DNA from: Lautropia sp.
Lineage (GTDB): Bacteria; Pseudomonadota; Gammaproteobacteria; Burkholderiales; Burkholderiaceae_E
DNA: 55,072 bases
Assembly: GCA_030532895.1 (NCBI GenBank)
Contig: JAUNKF010000022.1
Coordinates: 1 to 55,072 of the forward strand
Direction of reading: 5' to 3'
A program made the translations under genes and the position numbers. The notes under the pieces are model-generated. The model saw nothing but the letters and a program-made list of their open reading frames with translations, was not told the origin of the DNA and searched no databases. Below, in pieces: positions 37,156-46,521 of the stretch. The first letter of the stretch is position 1. Each line of letters starts with the position of its first letter.

Positions 37156-38199
37156 TCAACGTCCGGAATCCGAAAACTTCACCCGAGGATCGACCCAGGT
37201 GTAGGCAATGTCGGTGATCAATTTGGTGAGCAACCCAATGAGCGAGAACAGGTACAGCATGCCGAGCACGACCGGGTAATCGCGTTTCATGACTGCCTCA
37301 TACGACAGCAGCCCCAGCCCGTCGAGCGAGAACAGTGTCTCGATCAGCAAGGAGCCGGTGAAGAAGGCGCCGATGAAGGCGGCCGGAAAGCCGGTGACGA
37401 GCGGGATCAGCGCGTTGCGCAGCACATGCTTGTAGAGCACGCGCTGCTCGCTCAGCCCTTTGGCGCGCGCCGTCATCACATAGTTGCGGCGGATTTCCTC
37501 CAGCATCACGTTCTTCGTGAGCAGCGTGGTGACGGCAAAGCTGCCTGCCACCAGACAGGTCAGGGGCAGCGCCAGGTGCCAGAAATAATCCATGAGCTTG
37601 CCAAAGAAGCCGAGCGTCTCCCAATCATCGGATGTCAGCCCGCGCAATGGGAAGATCGAAAGAAAAGAGCCGCCACCAAAGAGCACCAGCAGCGCCACCC
37701 CCAGCACGAAGCCCGGGATGGCATAGGCCACCAGCACGACCGTGGTCGTCCACAGATCGAAGCGGCTGCCATCACGCACGGCCTTCGCGATCCCCAGCGG
37801 GATCGAGACCAGATAGACGATGAAAAAGCTCCACAGCCCCAGACTGATCGACACCGGCAGCTTCTCCACGATGAGCGACCAGACCGACTTCTGGTAACGA
37901 TAGCTGGTACCCAAATCGAAAGTGAGGTAACGCCCCACCATCTCGATGAAGCGCACCGGCGCCGGCTTGTCGAAGCCATAGAGTGCCTTGATTTCCTCGA
38001 TCTGCTCGGCATCCACACCCTGCCGTCCCCGGTAGCCACCGCCGCTCACGGCGACCTCGCCACCAGCGCCCCGCAGCTCCTGCACCATCTGCTCCACCGG
38101 CCCACCGGGCACGAACTGGATGACGATGAAGCTCACCAGCAGGATGCCCAGCAGGGTGGGCACCATCAACAGCAGTCGACGAAGAATGTAGGCACTCAT
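37156..38199 (-). CDS. yejB: Peptide ABC transporter permease
   Basis: A 347-residue DppB/OppB-type permease beginning SAYILRRLLLMVPTLLGILL and carrying the family insertion with VDAEQIEEIKALYGFDKP. The signature loop is NYVMTARAKGLSEQRVLYKH. Start overlaps the yejA stop by four bases (ATGA), so translation is coupled; the frame is open further upstream but that is inside yejA. Confidence 0.93.
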   Translation of the reverse strand: MSAYILRRLLLMVPTLLGILLVSFIVIQFVPGGPVEQMVQELRGAGGEVAVSGGGYRGRQGVDAEQIEEIKALYGFDKPAPVRFIEMVGRYLTFDLGTSYRYQKSVWSLIVEKLPVSISLGLWSFFIVYLVSIPLGIAKAVRDGSRFDLWTTTVVLVAYAIPGFVLGVALLVLFGGGSFLSIFPLRGLTSDDWETLGFFGKLMDYFWHLALPLTCLVAGSFAVTTLLTKNVMLEEIRRNYVMTARAKGLSEQRVLYKHVLRNALIPLVTGFPAAFIGAFFTGSLLIETLFSLDGLGLLSYEAVMKRDYPVVLGMLYLFSLIGLLTKLITDIAYTWVDPRVKFSDSGR

Positions 38200-40154
38200 G
38201 GCTTGGCCTGCGGTTCCGTAACGGTAGCGGGTGGTTGGGTGGACTGGGACTTGAGGCCGGCGGGCAGCGCCGGCTCTTCGAGGGCCGGCGGAATGGGCGT
38301 GGCCGTGCCATCGAACCACCAGGTTTGCAGCATCCAGCCCGTGGGCTCGTAGAACAGCGGCAGCACGCTCGGGTAGTGCAGACGGTAGTCGAACGCCACC
38401 CGATGGCTGCTGATGTGATACTGGGGCACCATGTACCAGCCATGCCGCAACACCCGATCCAGCGCCCGCGTGGCCACGTTCAGCCGCTCGCGCGAATCGG
38501 CTCGCACGATGTAATCGATGATCTCATCCACGACCGGATCGGCAACGCCCGCATAATTGCCGGAGCCATCTTGACCCAGCGCAGCCGAGCCGAGCATCAG
38601 CCGAAGCTCGTTGCCGGGCGTGCTGCTCATGGGATAGGAAGCTGTCGTCGCATCGAAATCGAAGACGTGCATCCGCTTCTGATACAGCGCCGGATCCACC
38701 GTGCGCAGCCGCACCTGAATGCCCAGACGGGCCAGATTATGCACCCAGGGCGAGGCCACGCGCTCCAGCGTGGGTGAATAGCTGAGCAGCTCGAAGCTGA
38801 AACGCTTGCCATCGGCGTTGCGCAGCAGGCCATCCTTGCCCACCCGCCAGCCGGCGTCGGCCAGCAACTGCTGCGCCTTCTTCAGGTTCTCGCGCAGCGC
38901 ACGCGCATCGGGCGAGGCCGGCACATCAGGTACCGGGCCGAGCACCTCCGGCGAAATCGGGGCTTTCAGGCTTTCCAGAAAGGCGCGCTCCTCGGCATCC
39001 GGCTCGCCGGTGGCCGCCATCACGCTGTTGGCAAAATAGCTGCGCGTGCGCGAATACTGGCCGTAGAAGACCTGCCGGTTCAGCCACTCGAAGTCGAAGG
39101 CGAGCGCCAGTGCATGGCGCACCCGGCCATCCTGAAAGAGCGGCCGACGCTGGTTGAGCGCAAAGCCCTGCATGCCGCTCACGTTGGAATGCGGGAAGCT
39201 CCGTTGCAGCAGCTCGCCACTCCGATAACGCGCCCCCACGTGGCCCCTCGCCCAGTTGCGGGCCGAGTTTTCAGAGAGCCAGTCGAACTCCCCGGCCTTG
39301 AAGCCTTCAAGGCGCGCCGTCTCGTCCTTGAAATACTTGTAGGTGACGCGGTTGAAGTTGAACATGCCGCGCCGCACCGGCAGCTCGGCCCCCCAGTAGT
39401 CGTCACGCCGCCGGTAGCTGATGCGCCGGCCATAATCGACCGCATCCACCTGATACGGGCCGCTCGTGATCGGCTCATCCTGCACGATCTGGTCGAAGGG
39501 CTTGCCGCCCCCCCATTTATGGGAGAAGATGGGCAGATCCTTCGCGATGATCAGGTGCAGCTCCGGGTTCACCCGCTTGAAGTTGAAGCGCACGATCCGC
39601 TCGTCCACCACGTCCACCGAATCGATGTCCTCGAAGTAATGCCGATAGAGCGGGTGCGCCTTCGGCCCGGTGATCTGCTCGAAAGCATGTTTCACATCCT
39701 TGGCCAGCACCGGGTCGCCGTTGTTGAAGCGCGCCTCGGCCCGCAGCTTGAAGAGGATCGACAACCCATCAGGCGCCAGCACCATGTCTTCGGCCAAGAG
39801 CCCGTAGACACTGAACGGCTCATCCCAGCTGGCCTCGGCGAGTGACTCGAACATCAGCGTGCTGATGCCGGCAGCCGCCAGCCCCCGCAGCGTGAAGGGG
39901 TTCAGCTTGTCGAAAGTGCCGAAGCCATCCAGGCTCACGAGGCCGGCCTTCGGCGCATTCGGGTTCACATAGTCGAAGTGCTGGAACTCGGCCGGGTAAC
40001 GGGGCGTGCCCCCCCAGGCCATGCCATGCGCGGCCCAGACCGGCGTGGCGGTCAGGCCGGCCGTGGTGGCCAGCGCAACACTCAGCAACATGTCCAGGCG
40101 GCTTGCGCGGCACTGGCGACGGATACGGGCAAGAAAAGAGGCTTTCATCGGCAT
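38196..40154 (-). CDS. yejA: Peptide ABC transporter periplasmic binding protein
   Basis: Binds peptides in the periplasm for YejBEF. From the ATG at 40154 (or 40148) it has about 652 residues: a signal peptide with cleavage near TPVWAAHG, then an SBP family 5 domain with YPAEFQHFDYVNPNAPKAG, KLNPFTLRG and LAEDMVLAPDGLSILFKLR. The C-terminus has a Pro-rich extension. The frame continues upstream across fabI antisense, which is not real coding. yejA is divergent from fabI with 78 bp between them, which must hold both promoters. Confidence 0.93.
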   Translation of the reverse strand: MPMKASFLARIRRQCRASRLDMLLSVALATTAGLTATPVWAAHGMAWGGTPRYPAEFQHFDYVNPNAPKAGLVSLDGFGTFDKLNPFTLRGLAAAGISTLMFESLAEASWDEPFSVYGLLAEDMVLAPDGLSILFKLRAEARFNNGDPVLAKDVKHAFEQITGPKAHPLYRHYFEDIDSVDVVDERIVRFNFKRVNPELHLIIAKDLPIFSHKWGGGKPFDQIVQDEPITSGPYQVDAVDYGRRISYRRRDDYWGAELPVRRGMFNFNRVTYKYFKDETARLEGFKAGEFDWLSENSARNWARGHVGARYRSGELLQRSFPHSNVSGMQGFALNQRRPLFQDGRVRHALALAFDFEWLNRQVFYGQYSRTRSYFANSVMAATGEPDAEERAFLESLKAPISPEVLGPVPDVPASPDARALRENLKKAQQLLADAGWRVGKDGLLRNADGKRFSFELLSYSPTLERVASPWVHNLARLGIQVRLRTVDPALYQKRMHVFDFDATTASYPMSSTPGNELRLMLGSAALGQDGSGNYAGVADPVVDEIIDYIVRADSRERLNVATRALDRVLRHGWYMVPQYHISSHRVAFDYRLHYPSVLPLFYEPTGWMLQTWWFDGTATPIPPALEEPALPAGLKSQSTQPPATVTEPQAKP

Positions 40155-40232
40155 CAAGGCGGTGAGCACGCATTGTAGGACGCTCAGCCCGTGCGACAAT
40201 GGCCCCGTTCTTTTTTGCCACGAGGTTCTACG

Positions 40233-41018
40233 ATGCAAGCAGGTTTTTTGGCAGGCAAGCGGATTCTGATCCTGGGTCTGTTGTCGAATCGTTCGATCGC
40301 CTACGGGATCGCCAAGCAGTGCCGCGCCCAGGGCGCCGAGCTGGCCTTCACCTACCAGAGCGAGCGCTTCAAGGATCGGATCGCAGAGCTGGCGGCCGAG
40401 TTCGGCTCCGAGCTGGTCTTCCCCTGCGACGTGACCGATGACGCCCAGATCACCACCCTGATGAGCGAGCTGGGCAAGACCTGGGACAAGTTCGACGGCC
40501 TCGTTCACGCCATCGCCTACGCCCCGCGTGAAGCCATCGCCGGCGACTTCCTCGAAGGCTGCACCCGCGAGAACTTCGCCATGGCCCACGACATCTCGGC
40601 CTACAGCTTCGTGGCCCTTGCCCGCGCTGCCCTGCCGATGATGGAAGGCCGCGACGGCGCCCTCGTCACCCTCTCCTACCTCGGCGCCGTGCGTGCCGTG
40701 CCCAACTACAACACGATGGGCGTGGCCAAGGCCGCGCTGGAAGCCAACGTGCGCTACCTGGCCGAATCGATGGGGCCCAAAGGCATCCGTGTGAACGGCA
40801 TCTCTGCCGGCCCCATCAAGACGCTGGCCGCCGCCGGCATCAAGGGCTTCTCCAGCATCCTCTCGGCCGTCGAAGCCGCCGCCCCGCTGCGCCGCAACGT
40901 GACGATCGAGGAAGTGGGCAACACCGCCGCCTTCCTGCTCTCGCCACTGGCCTCGGGCATCACGGGTGAGATCACCTATGTGGATGCGGGGTACAACAAT
41001 GCGTTGGGTGGGGTTTGA
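40233..41018 (+). CDS. fabI: Enoyl-[acyl-carrier-protein] reductase (NADH)
   Basis: Final reduction of each fatty-acid elongation cycle and the triclosan target. The 261-residue SDR-type protein has the nucleotide-binding [17 protein letters not shown], the substrate-loop [20 protein letters not shown] with the FabI Tyr-x6-Lys pair, and [14 protein letters not shown]. No frameshift. GAGGT precedes the ATG. Location beside the yej operon is common in this order. Confidence 0.96.
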   Translation: MQAGFLAGKRILILGLLSNRSIAYGIAKQCRAQGAELAFTYQSERFKDRIAELAAEFGSELVFPCDVTDDAQITTLMSELGKTWDKFDGLVHAIAYAPREAIAGDFLEGCTRENFAMAHDISAYSFVALARAALPMMEGRDGALVTLSYLGAVRAVPNYNTMGVAKAALEANVRYLAESMGPKGIRVNGISAGPIKTLAAAGIKGFSSILSAVEAAAPLRRNVTIEEVGNTAAFLLSPLASGITGEITYVDAGYNNALGGV

Positions 41019-41106
41019 GTCAACCGTGCCCCCCACGGACATCCGCTGACGCCAATTGCAGCACCGGTCTTTGGCCACCGGTGCTGCAACAAGCATGAAG
41101 TCCCAC

Positions 41107-41589
41107 TCATTTGAACCGGGCCAGCATCATCTCGGCATCATCCCAAGGCAGGCGCCGCCCCTTCGTGCGCATTTTCCGCAACGCGGCTCTGGCAACAGCA
41201 AAGCTGATTCGCTCTTGACGCAGCATCTGCTCCAACAACCAGATGCTGCCTTTCACCTCGATCCCCTCCTGTTGGGCAGCCTTTCTCAAGGCCGCATCCC
41301 CGGTCAGCAATGGACAATGTTCAGCAGCAGCCAATGCCAAGGCAAACAGATCATTTCGGCTTGGTCTACGGTGAACGCTTGCAAGCTGCTGCATGTGATA
41401 CAGCGCGTCGGGTGACAAGACTCGGGTCTGCAACCCCAACGACAGCAAATGTTCATGCTGCCTCCGTAATTCCTCCTCGAACAGGATGTCAGGCACAGCA
41501 AACTGATACCCCAGACTGAACATCGACGCGGTGAGTTCCCCCACTTCGATGTCGATCAGGATGTTGGCGTCACTGATCAACAGCAGCAT
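41107..41589 (-). CDS. PIN-like protein paired with an XRE-ImmA/IrrE protein
   Basis: A 160-residue protein whose acidic positions fit a PIN-like nuclease: ISDANILIDIEVGEL (two Asp), FEEELRR, RNDLFALALAA and LLTGDAALRKAAQ. The gene overlaps the upstream XRE-ImmA gene by 20 bp, an arrangement seen in toxin-antitoxin-like pairs. RNase toxin function is inferred. The ATG at 41589 gives MLLLISDAN at the start; a longer start at 41604 is also in frame. Confidence 0.72.
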   Translation of the reverse strand: MLLLISDANILIDIEVGELTASMFSLGYQFAVPDILFEEELRRQHEHLLSLGLQTRVLSPDALYHMQQLASVHRRPSRNDLFALALAAAEHCPLLTGDAALRKAAQQEGIEVKGSIWLLEQMLRQERISFAVARAALRKMRTKGRRLPWDDAEMMLARFK

Positions 41590-42649
41590 CGTTGCGCCCC
41601 ACAACCCGATAGTGCCGAAACCCCGCCAAGCTCATCCCCAACAGTTCGGCTGCCTTGGACTCACCTATGTAGTCTTCAGCCAAGGCATGGAAAACAAGCT
41701 GCTCCAACACGCGGGCTGACTCGCTTGGGTATGGATCGCCCGGTTCCTGCCGGTGCCAGCCATGCTCGCGGAACAGCCGCACAAGGCCATCACGACAAGC
41801 ACCGGAGATGATGCCGAGGTCTTCTGCCCGATGCAGGATACCCGCCATCGACAGACCAAAGCTCGCTTTCAACAACGCCAGTTCCTTGATGTCGAGCGCA
41901 TGGCGATGTTGACCCAGCGCATGCAACACGGAGGCACGCGGAAACAGGAAGGCGCCGGCAAAACGATTACAGGCCGCCTCCTCATCCAGATGAGAAGCAA
42001 GACGCCCCTGAAGCATCAGATGGCCCAACTCGTGAGCCAGCGTAAAGCGTTGCCGATCACCCGGCCAGTGATGCGCCACCACCACGAGCGGCAGCATCTG
42101 ATCCTGATACATGGCTTGTGCCGCCAAGCCATCAAATTGCTTGTCGGCCTCGGCGTCGATCATGAAGACGCGGATGCCCCGAAACTCCAACGTATCCACC
42201 AGATCTGGCACCGGGTTGAGACCCAACGCCCAGGCATGGCGTACCTGCTCTGCCACAGCTTCTACCATCTCCAGGCTTTGAACCTGCTCAGGCAAACCTG
42301 CCACCGGTGCAAAAGGTTTGACAGGCGACCGGGGAAACAGCGCTTCCACCTCAATGCGCCGCTCGATCTGTTCGATCAGCTCATGGGTGATGGCATCAAG
42401 CCGTTTGGCGGGCAAAGCGCGATGCTTGCGATAGGCCACCTGATCCAAAGTTACCGACAAGGGACGAAAGAAATACTCGCTACGTACCTTCAGCGCACGC
42501 GCCAGCCCCAGCAATAGGGTGCTGGACGGCATAGCCGCGCCATCTTCATATTTCTTGATGGCCGTATGAGAAACGCCCACCTGCTCGGCCAGCTCCCGAA
42601 GGGAGAGCCCGGCCGCCTTGCGTGCGCGGTGCAATCGTGTGCCAAACAT
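41570..42649 (-). CDS. XRE-family HTH / ImmA-IrrE metallopeptidase protein
   Basis: Two domains in 359 residues: an N-terminal XRE helix-turn-helix (FGTRLHRARKAAGLSLRELA and EQVGVSHTAIKKYEDG) and a zinc peptidase domain with HELGH (about 206-210) followed by EEAACNRFAGAFLFP. ImmA/IrrE proteins cleave or inactivate repressors in stress and mobile-element responses. Its partner is the overlapping PIN-like gene. GGGAG six bases before the ATG supports 42649 as the start. About 140 bp upstream lies IS debris. Confidence 0.88.
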   Translation of the reverse strand: MFGTRLHRARKAAGLSLRELAEQVGVSHTAIKKYEDGAAMPSSTLLLGLARALKVRSEYFFRPLSVTLDQVAYRKHRALPAKRLDAITHELIEQIERRIEVEALFPRSPVKPFAPVAGLPEQVQSLEMVEAVAEQVRHAWALGLNPVPDLVDTLEFRGIRVFMIDAEADKQFDGLAAQAMYQDQMLPLVVVAHHWPGDRQRFTLAHELGHLMLQGRLASHLDEEAACNRFAGAFLFPRASVLHALGQHRHALDIKELALLKASFGLSMAGILHRAEDLGIISGACRDGLVRLFREHGWHRQEPGDPYPSESARVLEQLVFHALAEDYIGESKAAELLGMSLAGFRHYRVVGRNDAAVDQ

Positions 42650-42743
42650 GAGCACTCCCGCCAGATGGATGCTGGCTCTGAAGTTTCCAAATCTCTAGTA
42701 TTTATCTATTATTGTAAACCTCAGATCAATGACGCACAATGTC

Positions 42744-43243
42744 GTCCCGTATCTCGATCTGGCGCTAAAGAACGCATCCATGAAGGATGTCATCCGCCGA
42801 AAGAAGTAACACCGACAGTCAGGCGCGTAGCCGTCGAGCATCTGCAAACGGTGCATGCTCTGTCTGCTCGTCGCGCCTGTAGGATCGTGGGTATCTCGCG
42901 GTCGGTGCTGCACAGACACACCAAGGATTGGTCAGCAGCGGATGCGCCAGTGATCGAGGTGCTCAATGCCACCATGACCCGACATGGCCGATGGGGGTTC
43001 TGAAAGTGCTTTCATCGGCTGCGTGCTGATGGATACCACTGGAACCACAAGCGCGTTCACCGGGTGTATCGCAACATGAAGCTGAATCTTGCGCGCAGAG
43101 CCAAGAAACGTCTGCCCGTTCGTGAACCTCAATCCCTGAGCGCACTACCCGTCCTGAACCGGGTCTGGGCGCTGGATTTCATGCGGGACACGCTCTACGA
43201 TGGGCGGCCATTCAGAACCCTCAATGTCATCGACGAGGGCGGT
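42744..43243 (+). mobile_element. IS3-family transposase remnant (orfA end and orfB start)
   Basis: The orfA tail DLALKNASMKDVIRRKK ends at 42807-42809. The orfB frame continues with RRVAVEHLQTVHALSARRAC and RIVGISRSVLHRHTKDW to a TGA at 43001-43003 in place of the Trp expected in RWGFWKCFHRLR. It then goes on in the same frame through NLARRAKKRLPVREPQSL and LNRVWALDFMRDTLYDGRP until NVIDEG at about 43243, where it breaks off inside the DDE domain. Both ends are missing. Confidence 0.82.
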
Positions 43244-43440
43244 GCATCACTGCACCAGCGCTCCAGGGTGGGCACGCTCACGCCCAACTCGACAGACAGG
43301 GTCTGCAAGGGTGTGCTCTCTGGCGGGAGCATTCTCGCCACCGCCTGTTCTTTGAACTTCTGGCCATATCGTGCCATCGGCTTTCCTCGTCATCTCGCCC
43401 CCTTATGATGGATCCTATCGGGGCGGCAACTAGTCTGACA
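43243..43440 (-). mobile_element. Second IS3-family remnant: left end with start of orfA
   Basis: On the minus strand an IS end TGTCAGACTAGTTGCCGCCC begins at 43440 and is followed by an orfA start (43377) reading MARYGQKFKEQAVARM and TLSVELGVSVPTLERWCSDA before it is cut at about 43243, where the other IS remnant starts on the opposite strand. The two IS3 pieces are thus joined head to head at an internal break. Confidence 0.75.
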
Positions 43441-43599
43441 CAGAGGGAAGTCATCCGTGGCCATCAGGCGTCTCCATTTCTCCCAGTTTTTGATGCCCAG
43501 ATTTTAGTTTCTGGGCGTTTCCCCTGTCTCTGCTGACCCTTCGATTGGCTATCCATGCGGATCTTCGGGGTTTTTCAGGGGCAACTACTGAGAGCAAGC

Positions 43600-44922
43600 C
43601 TAATTCTTAAGGGAAATGTGCCAATGATGCAGGTGCTGGCCAATGAATTTGATGTTTTCAGATATGCTCTCCCATTCCTTGAGCGTTTCACTTGAGGTTA
43701 TCCCCCCAGGAATGGGAATTTGTTTGCCAGATGGGAACTGTGAGCGTAGTAATGCTTTTTTCATCCACTTATCACCTGCGTAAATGACTCTGGCGTTGGC
43801 TGATTCTTTCTCCAATAATGCTCTATTATCTTCTATCCATTTTATGATGACATCCAGGTTTTTTGAACTTTTGAGTTTCTTGACATAAACATCATTCTCG
43901 GCTTCCTTCAATGCTCTCAAAATATGGGCGCCGTGACTGATCCCGCCCATGCTGTCAGAGAATTTACCTTTCCCGTCAGCATATCTCAGGTCTAGCTGTG
44001 CCCCATCACTGTGTCCGGCATGTGATAGGACAGACCTGCCGTTGCTATTCTGTGCAATATGGCCTACCGAGATGTCATTGAACCTATACTCGTTTTCTTC
44101 AAGCCATTTCAATGTTTTCCATGTGGCCCATGAGTCACCTCCTTCGTCTGTCTGGCCCTGTCCGTATCTTCTTGTGCTGTCAAAAATTGTTCCAGCGAAA
44201 AATAGTGGGGTGAAATCGGTCTCTGATGATTCTGAAATGCTCACTGGAAATCTTGGGCTGATCTGATCGGCGCCGTTTACTTCGGCACGTAGTTCCACAT
44301 ATAAATCGATTTTTCCATTGAATTCCCTTTCAATTAAATCCTCTGGGATAGAAAAGTTTTTGAATATTATTGTTCCGTTTTTTATGATGTCTATTTGATT
44401 TAGGACATTTGCTTCAACCTCGCCAAAGCTCCCGGTTGCAATGAGTTTTAGTTCTTTGAGTTTCGCGTCTTGGGGCTTGTAATTCACTGTCAATGGAAAG
44501 CCCCAGGCGTTGGGGGCTCCTGGTCGGGGAATTCCAATATACGCACCTGAATAATTTGGCCGTCCTTCAATCGAGTGTTTCACGGGTTTCAGAACTTTAT
44601 AACCTATTTTGTTGGTCGTGTTCAGGCTTGCTTTGGAGATTTCCAGGAGGTCGTTACAGCCACTTGTTATTGAGTAGCCGACTGAAATGGCGTCACCTTT
44701 GTCATTGGAGGCGCCGACTTTTACTCGAAAGTTGTATGGAGAGTTCTTTGTCAATTCTGAAACATGAATGCATCCTTCCTTGAAAATAATTCCGCCCCTT
44801 TTATAGGCCGACAAGCTGGTTCCTTGCCTTTCAATATTTTTGGGAAGTCCCGTGACGGAATAATTCCATTCGTCATAAATTTGACCGCTTCCAGTCCGCC
44901 ACTTATAAGCGATAACAGCCAT
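43600..44922 (-). CDS. LAS/M15-M74-type metallopeptidase-like protein, A+T-rich gene
   Basis: Not identified by name. From the ATG at 44922 (440 residues), the C-terminal part carries a zinc-site pattern HxxGxxxD at H304-D311 (GHSDGAQLDLRY) and, at the very end, HLHHWHISLKN, like the last zinc ligand of MepA/LAS peptidases (HHxHxxL). The N-terminal part (1-100) looks like a beta-sandwich domain with cysteines at EGCIHV and SGCNDL. No signal peptide is present, which is odd for a wall hydrolase. The ATG stands two bases after the stop codon of the upstream lipoprotein gene: either coupled translation or a frameshift in one long gene. Base composition is clearly richer in A+T than the flanks. 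Confidence 0.6.
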   Translation of the reverse strand: MAVIAYKWRTGSGQIYDEWNYSVTGLPKNIERQGTSLSAYKRGGIIFKEGCIHVSELTKNSPYNFRVKVGASNDKGDAISVGYSITSGCNDLLEISKASLNTTNKIGYKVLKPVKHSIEGRPNYSGAYIGIPRPGAPNAWGFPLTVNYKPQDAKLKELKLIATGSFGEVEANVLNQIDIIKNGTIIFKNFSIPEDLIEREFNGKIDLYVELRAEVNGADQISPRFPVSISESSETDFTPLFFAGTIFDSTRRYGQGQTDEGGDSWATWKTLKWLEENEYRFNDISVGHIAQNSNGRSVLSHAGHSDGAQLDLRYADGKGKFSDSMGGISHGAHILRALKEAENDVYVKKLKSSKNLDVIIKWIEDNRALLEKESANARVIYAGDKWMKKALLRSQFPSGKQIPIPGGITSSETLKEWESISENIKFIGQHLHHWHISLKN

Positions 44923-44924
44923 TT

Positions 44925-46271
44925 CTAACGATATCGATGTACACCTTGCGGGATTGTCATAGTGCCCTCGCATGAGTTGTTAGGGGCTTGAAGTCTGGGA
45001 GAGGATGAAATTCCGAAGCTGTAGTTTTTGGCGCCTTCTGGGAATATTGAGTAACAGCCTTCGCCTATGAGCTCTCCGGTTACAAGACTTTCAAGATTTG
45101 ATGTCTTGGGGTCCAGGCTGTTTATTTTTTGGCCAGACTTTTGATTATCTATGGTATTTTTATAGCTCTTATTGGTTTGAGCGGCGTATGCTTCGGACCA
45201 ATATTCAAGGTCAACTGAAACATGCCTTGAATTTCTTTTGATTGAAACAAAAGTTTTGGTAAATCCAGGTGCACTGGTATCCAGTAGCTCGATTGTATAA
45301 GTACCTGCGGGGAGTCCATTAAGGCCGAATCGGCCTTCGTTGTCGATCACGGTAACGGCGCGTGTGCCATTGGCGCCCTGGCCTCTGATGGCGACCTTTC
45401 TGCCTGAGAGATGGCGGATAGGGGCTCCGGTTCGGGTGTCTAGCACTCTGCCCTCAAGATTTGCTGTTGGCACGTTGGCGATGAACGCCCATGTTCTTGT
45501 GAAGTCGCTATCTTCATCATCACCGTTGAATGTGATGGAAAAGTCGATGTCGCCTTCAGGCAGTCTTTCAAGAATGTTTTCGAGGGCTTCTCGGGAAAGC
45601 ATGAATCCGGAAGCTGTTTGAAGTGGCTTCCAGAGTCTTCTTAAGAAGATGAAGCCATTCTGATTCACATTGAGCAGTGCATTGGAAGCTAATGCGTCCA
45701 GCTTGATCTTTCGTCCGATTTCAAAGACGAGATCTTCGCCAATAATCTCGTTCGATGGTCCTAGGCCTTTTACGATGAGGGGAATGGGCTCTCTGTCCGT
45801 GTCTAGCTCATCGAACTCTGTCGTCTCTTCGATGCCTGTTGGTCTTGAGGTTGCGACGATGATGTTCAGAGATCGCTTGATGCCGTTGCCATCGAAAAGC
45901 AGCTTGATTTTTCCGTTCCTGCCGGGGTCAGCCGGGGTGATGAAGCGAAAATCCCCGCGGTCCACGATCAGATCTTCGACGAGATCGGCTCCTTCGGCAA
46001 CGCGGATATGGTTTGCATCGATCCCTTCCACGGAGAACATCTGCTGGCTTAAGTTGACTACCTGGGCGTAACTGACCGTGATGGGCTGATTGTTGGGGGG
46101 CCACAAATCTGTGTCTTCCTCCGAGTCGTGTTCGGGTGATGGGTCGGTGATGCTCGTCGTGTCGTTCAGGAGGTTGTGGTTTTGTTCGCTGTAGCCTCCC
46201 CCGCATCCAGCGACGGATAGCAGTGTATAGAGTGCCAGCATAATGTGCTTCATACTTATTCCAGCTTTCAT
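44925..46271 (-). CDS. Lipoprotein with carboxypeptidase-regulatory-like domain, A+T-rich gene
   Basis: A 448-residue protein with a lipoprotein signal ending SVAGC (Cys23), followed by GGG and an acidic linker. Residues about 271-335 form a CarboxypepD_reg-like beta-sandwich (NLEGRVLDTRTGAPI, VIDNEGRFGLNGLPAGTYTI). Before it are repeat-like beta domains including IVDRGDFRFITPADPGRNGK. The ATG at 46271 follows AAAGG; an ATG at 46253 is also possible. The end overlaps or nearly meets the metallopeptidase-like gene. Probably an outer-membrane or surface protein of foreign origin, judging by composition. Confidence 0.68.
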   Translation of the reverse strand: MKAGISMKHIMLALYTLLSVAGCGGGYSEQNHNLLNDTTSITDPSPEHDSEEDTDLWPPNNQPITVSYAQVVNLSQQMFSVEGIDANHIRVAEGADLVEDLIVDRGDFRFITPADPGRNGKIKLLFDGNGIKRSLNIIVATSRPTGIEETTEFDELDTDREPIPLIVKGLGPSNEIIGEDLVFEIGRKIKLDALASNALLNVNQNGFIFLRRLWKPLQTASGFMLSREALENILERLPEGDIDFSITFNGDDEDSDFTRTWAFIANVPTANLEGRVLDTRTGAPIRHLSGRKVAIRGQGANGTRAVTVIDNEGRFGLNGLPAGTYTIELLDTSAPGFTKTFVSIKRNSRHVSVDLEYWSEAYAAQTNKSYKNTIDNQKSGQKINSLDPKTSNLESLVTGELIGEGCYSIFPEGAKNYSFGISSSPRLQAPNNSCEGTMTIPQGVHRYR

Positions 46272-46521
46272 GGTCTACCTTTGCTTTGAGTTCTTCTGAT
46301 AAGAATATAGATGCCCTCTGTCCTTGCGCGAGGCAGGAAGCTCCCTGAGACATGTTGTCTGAAGGGCACACTAGGCCGGAGTGGGCAGTGTGTGCCAGAA
46401 CGCACTGACAGAATGCCGGTGCAGCCCGTCAGGCGTAAGGTAAGCCTCCAGGACTGTGGTGGTCTAATCTGATCGGACACCCAGATAAGCCCAGCCAGCT
46501 CCCAACCCAGGAGCCAGCCTC

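Noticed and set aside
37036-38352. 438-codon open frame opposite yejB
   Set aside because: Antisense of a recognised permease gene; low-complexity Gln/His/Arg composition.
38196-41096. A 966-residue version of YejA starting upstream of 40154
   Set aside because: The extra part is antisense of fabI; the signal peptide at 40154 defines the real start.
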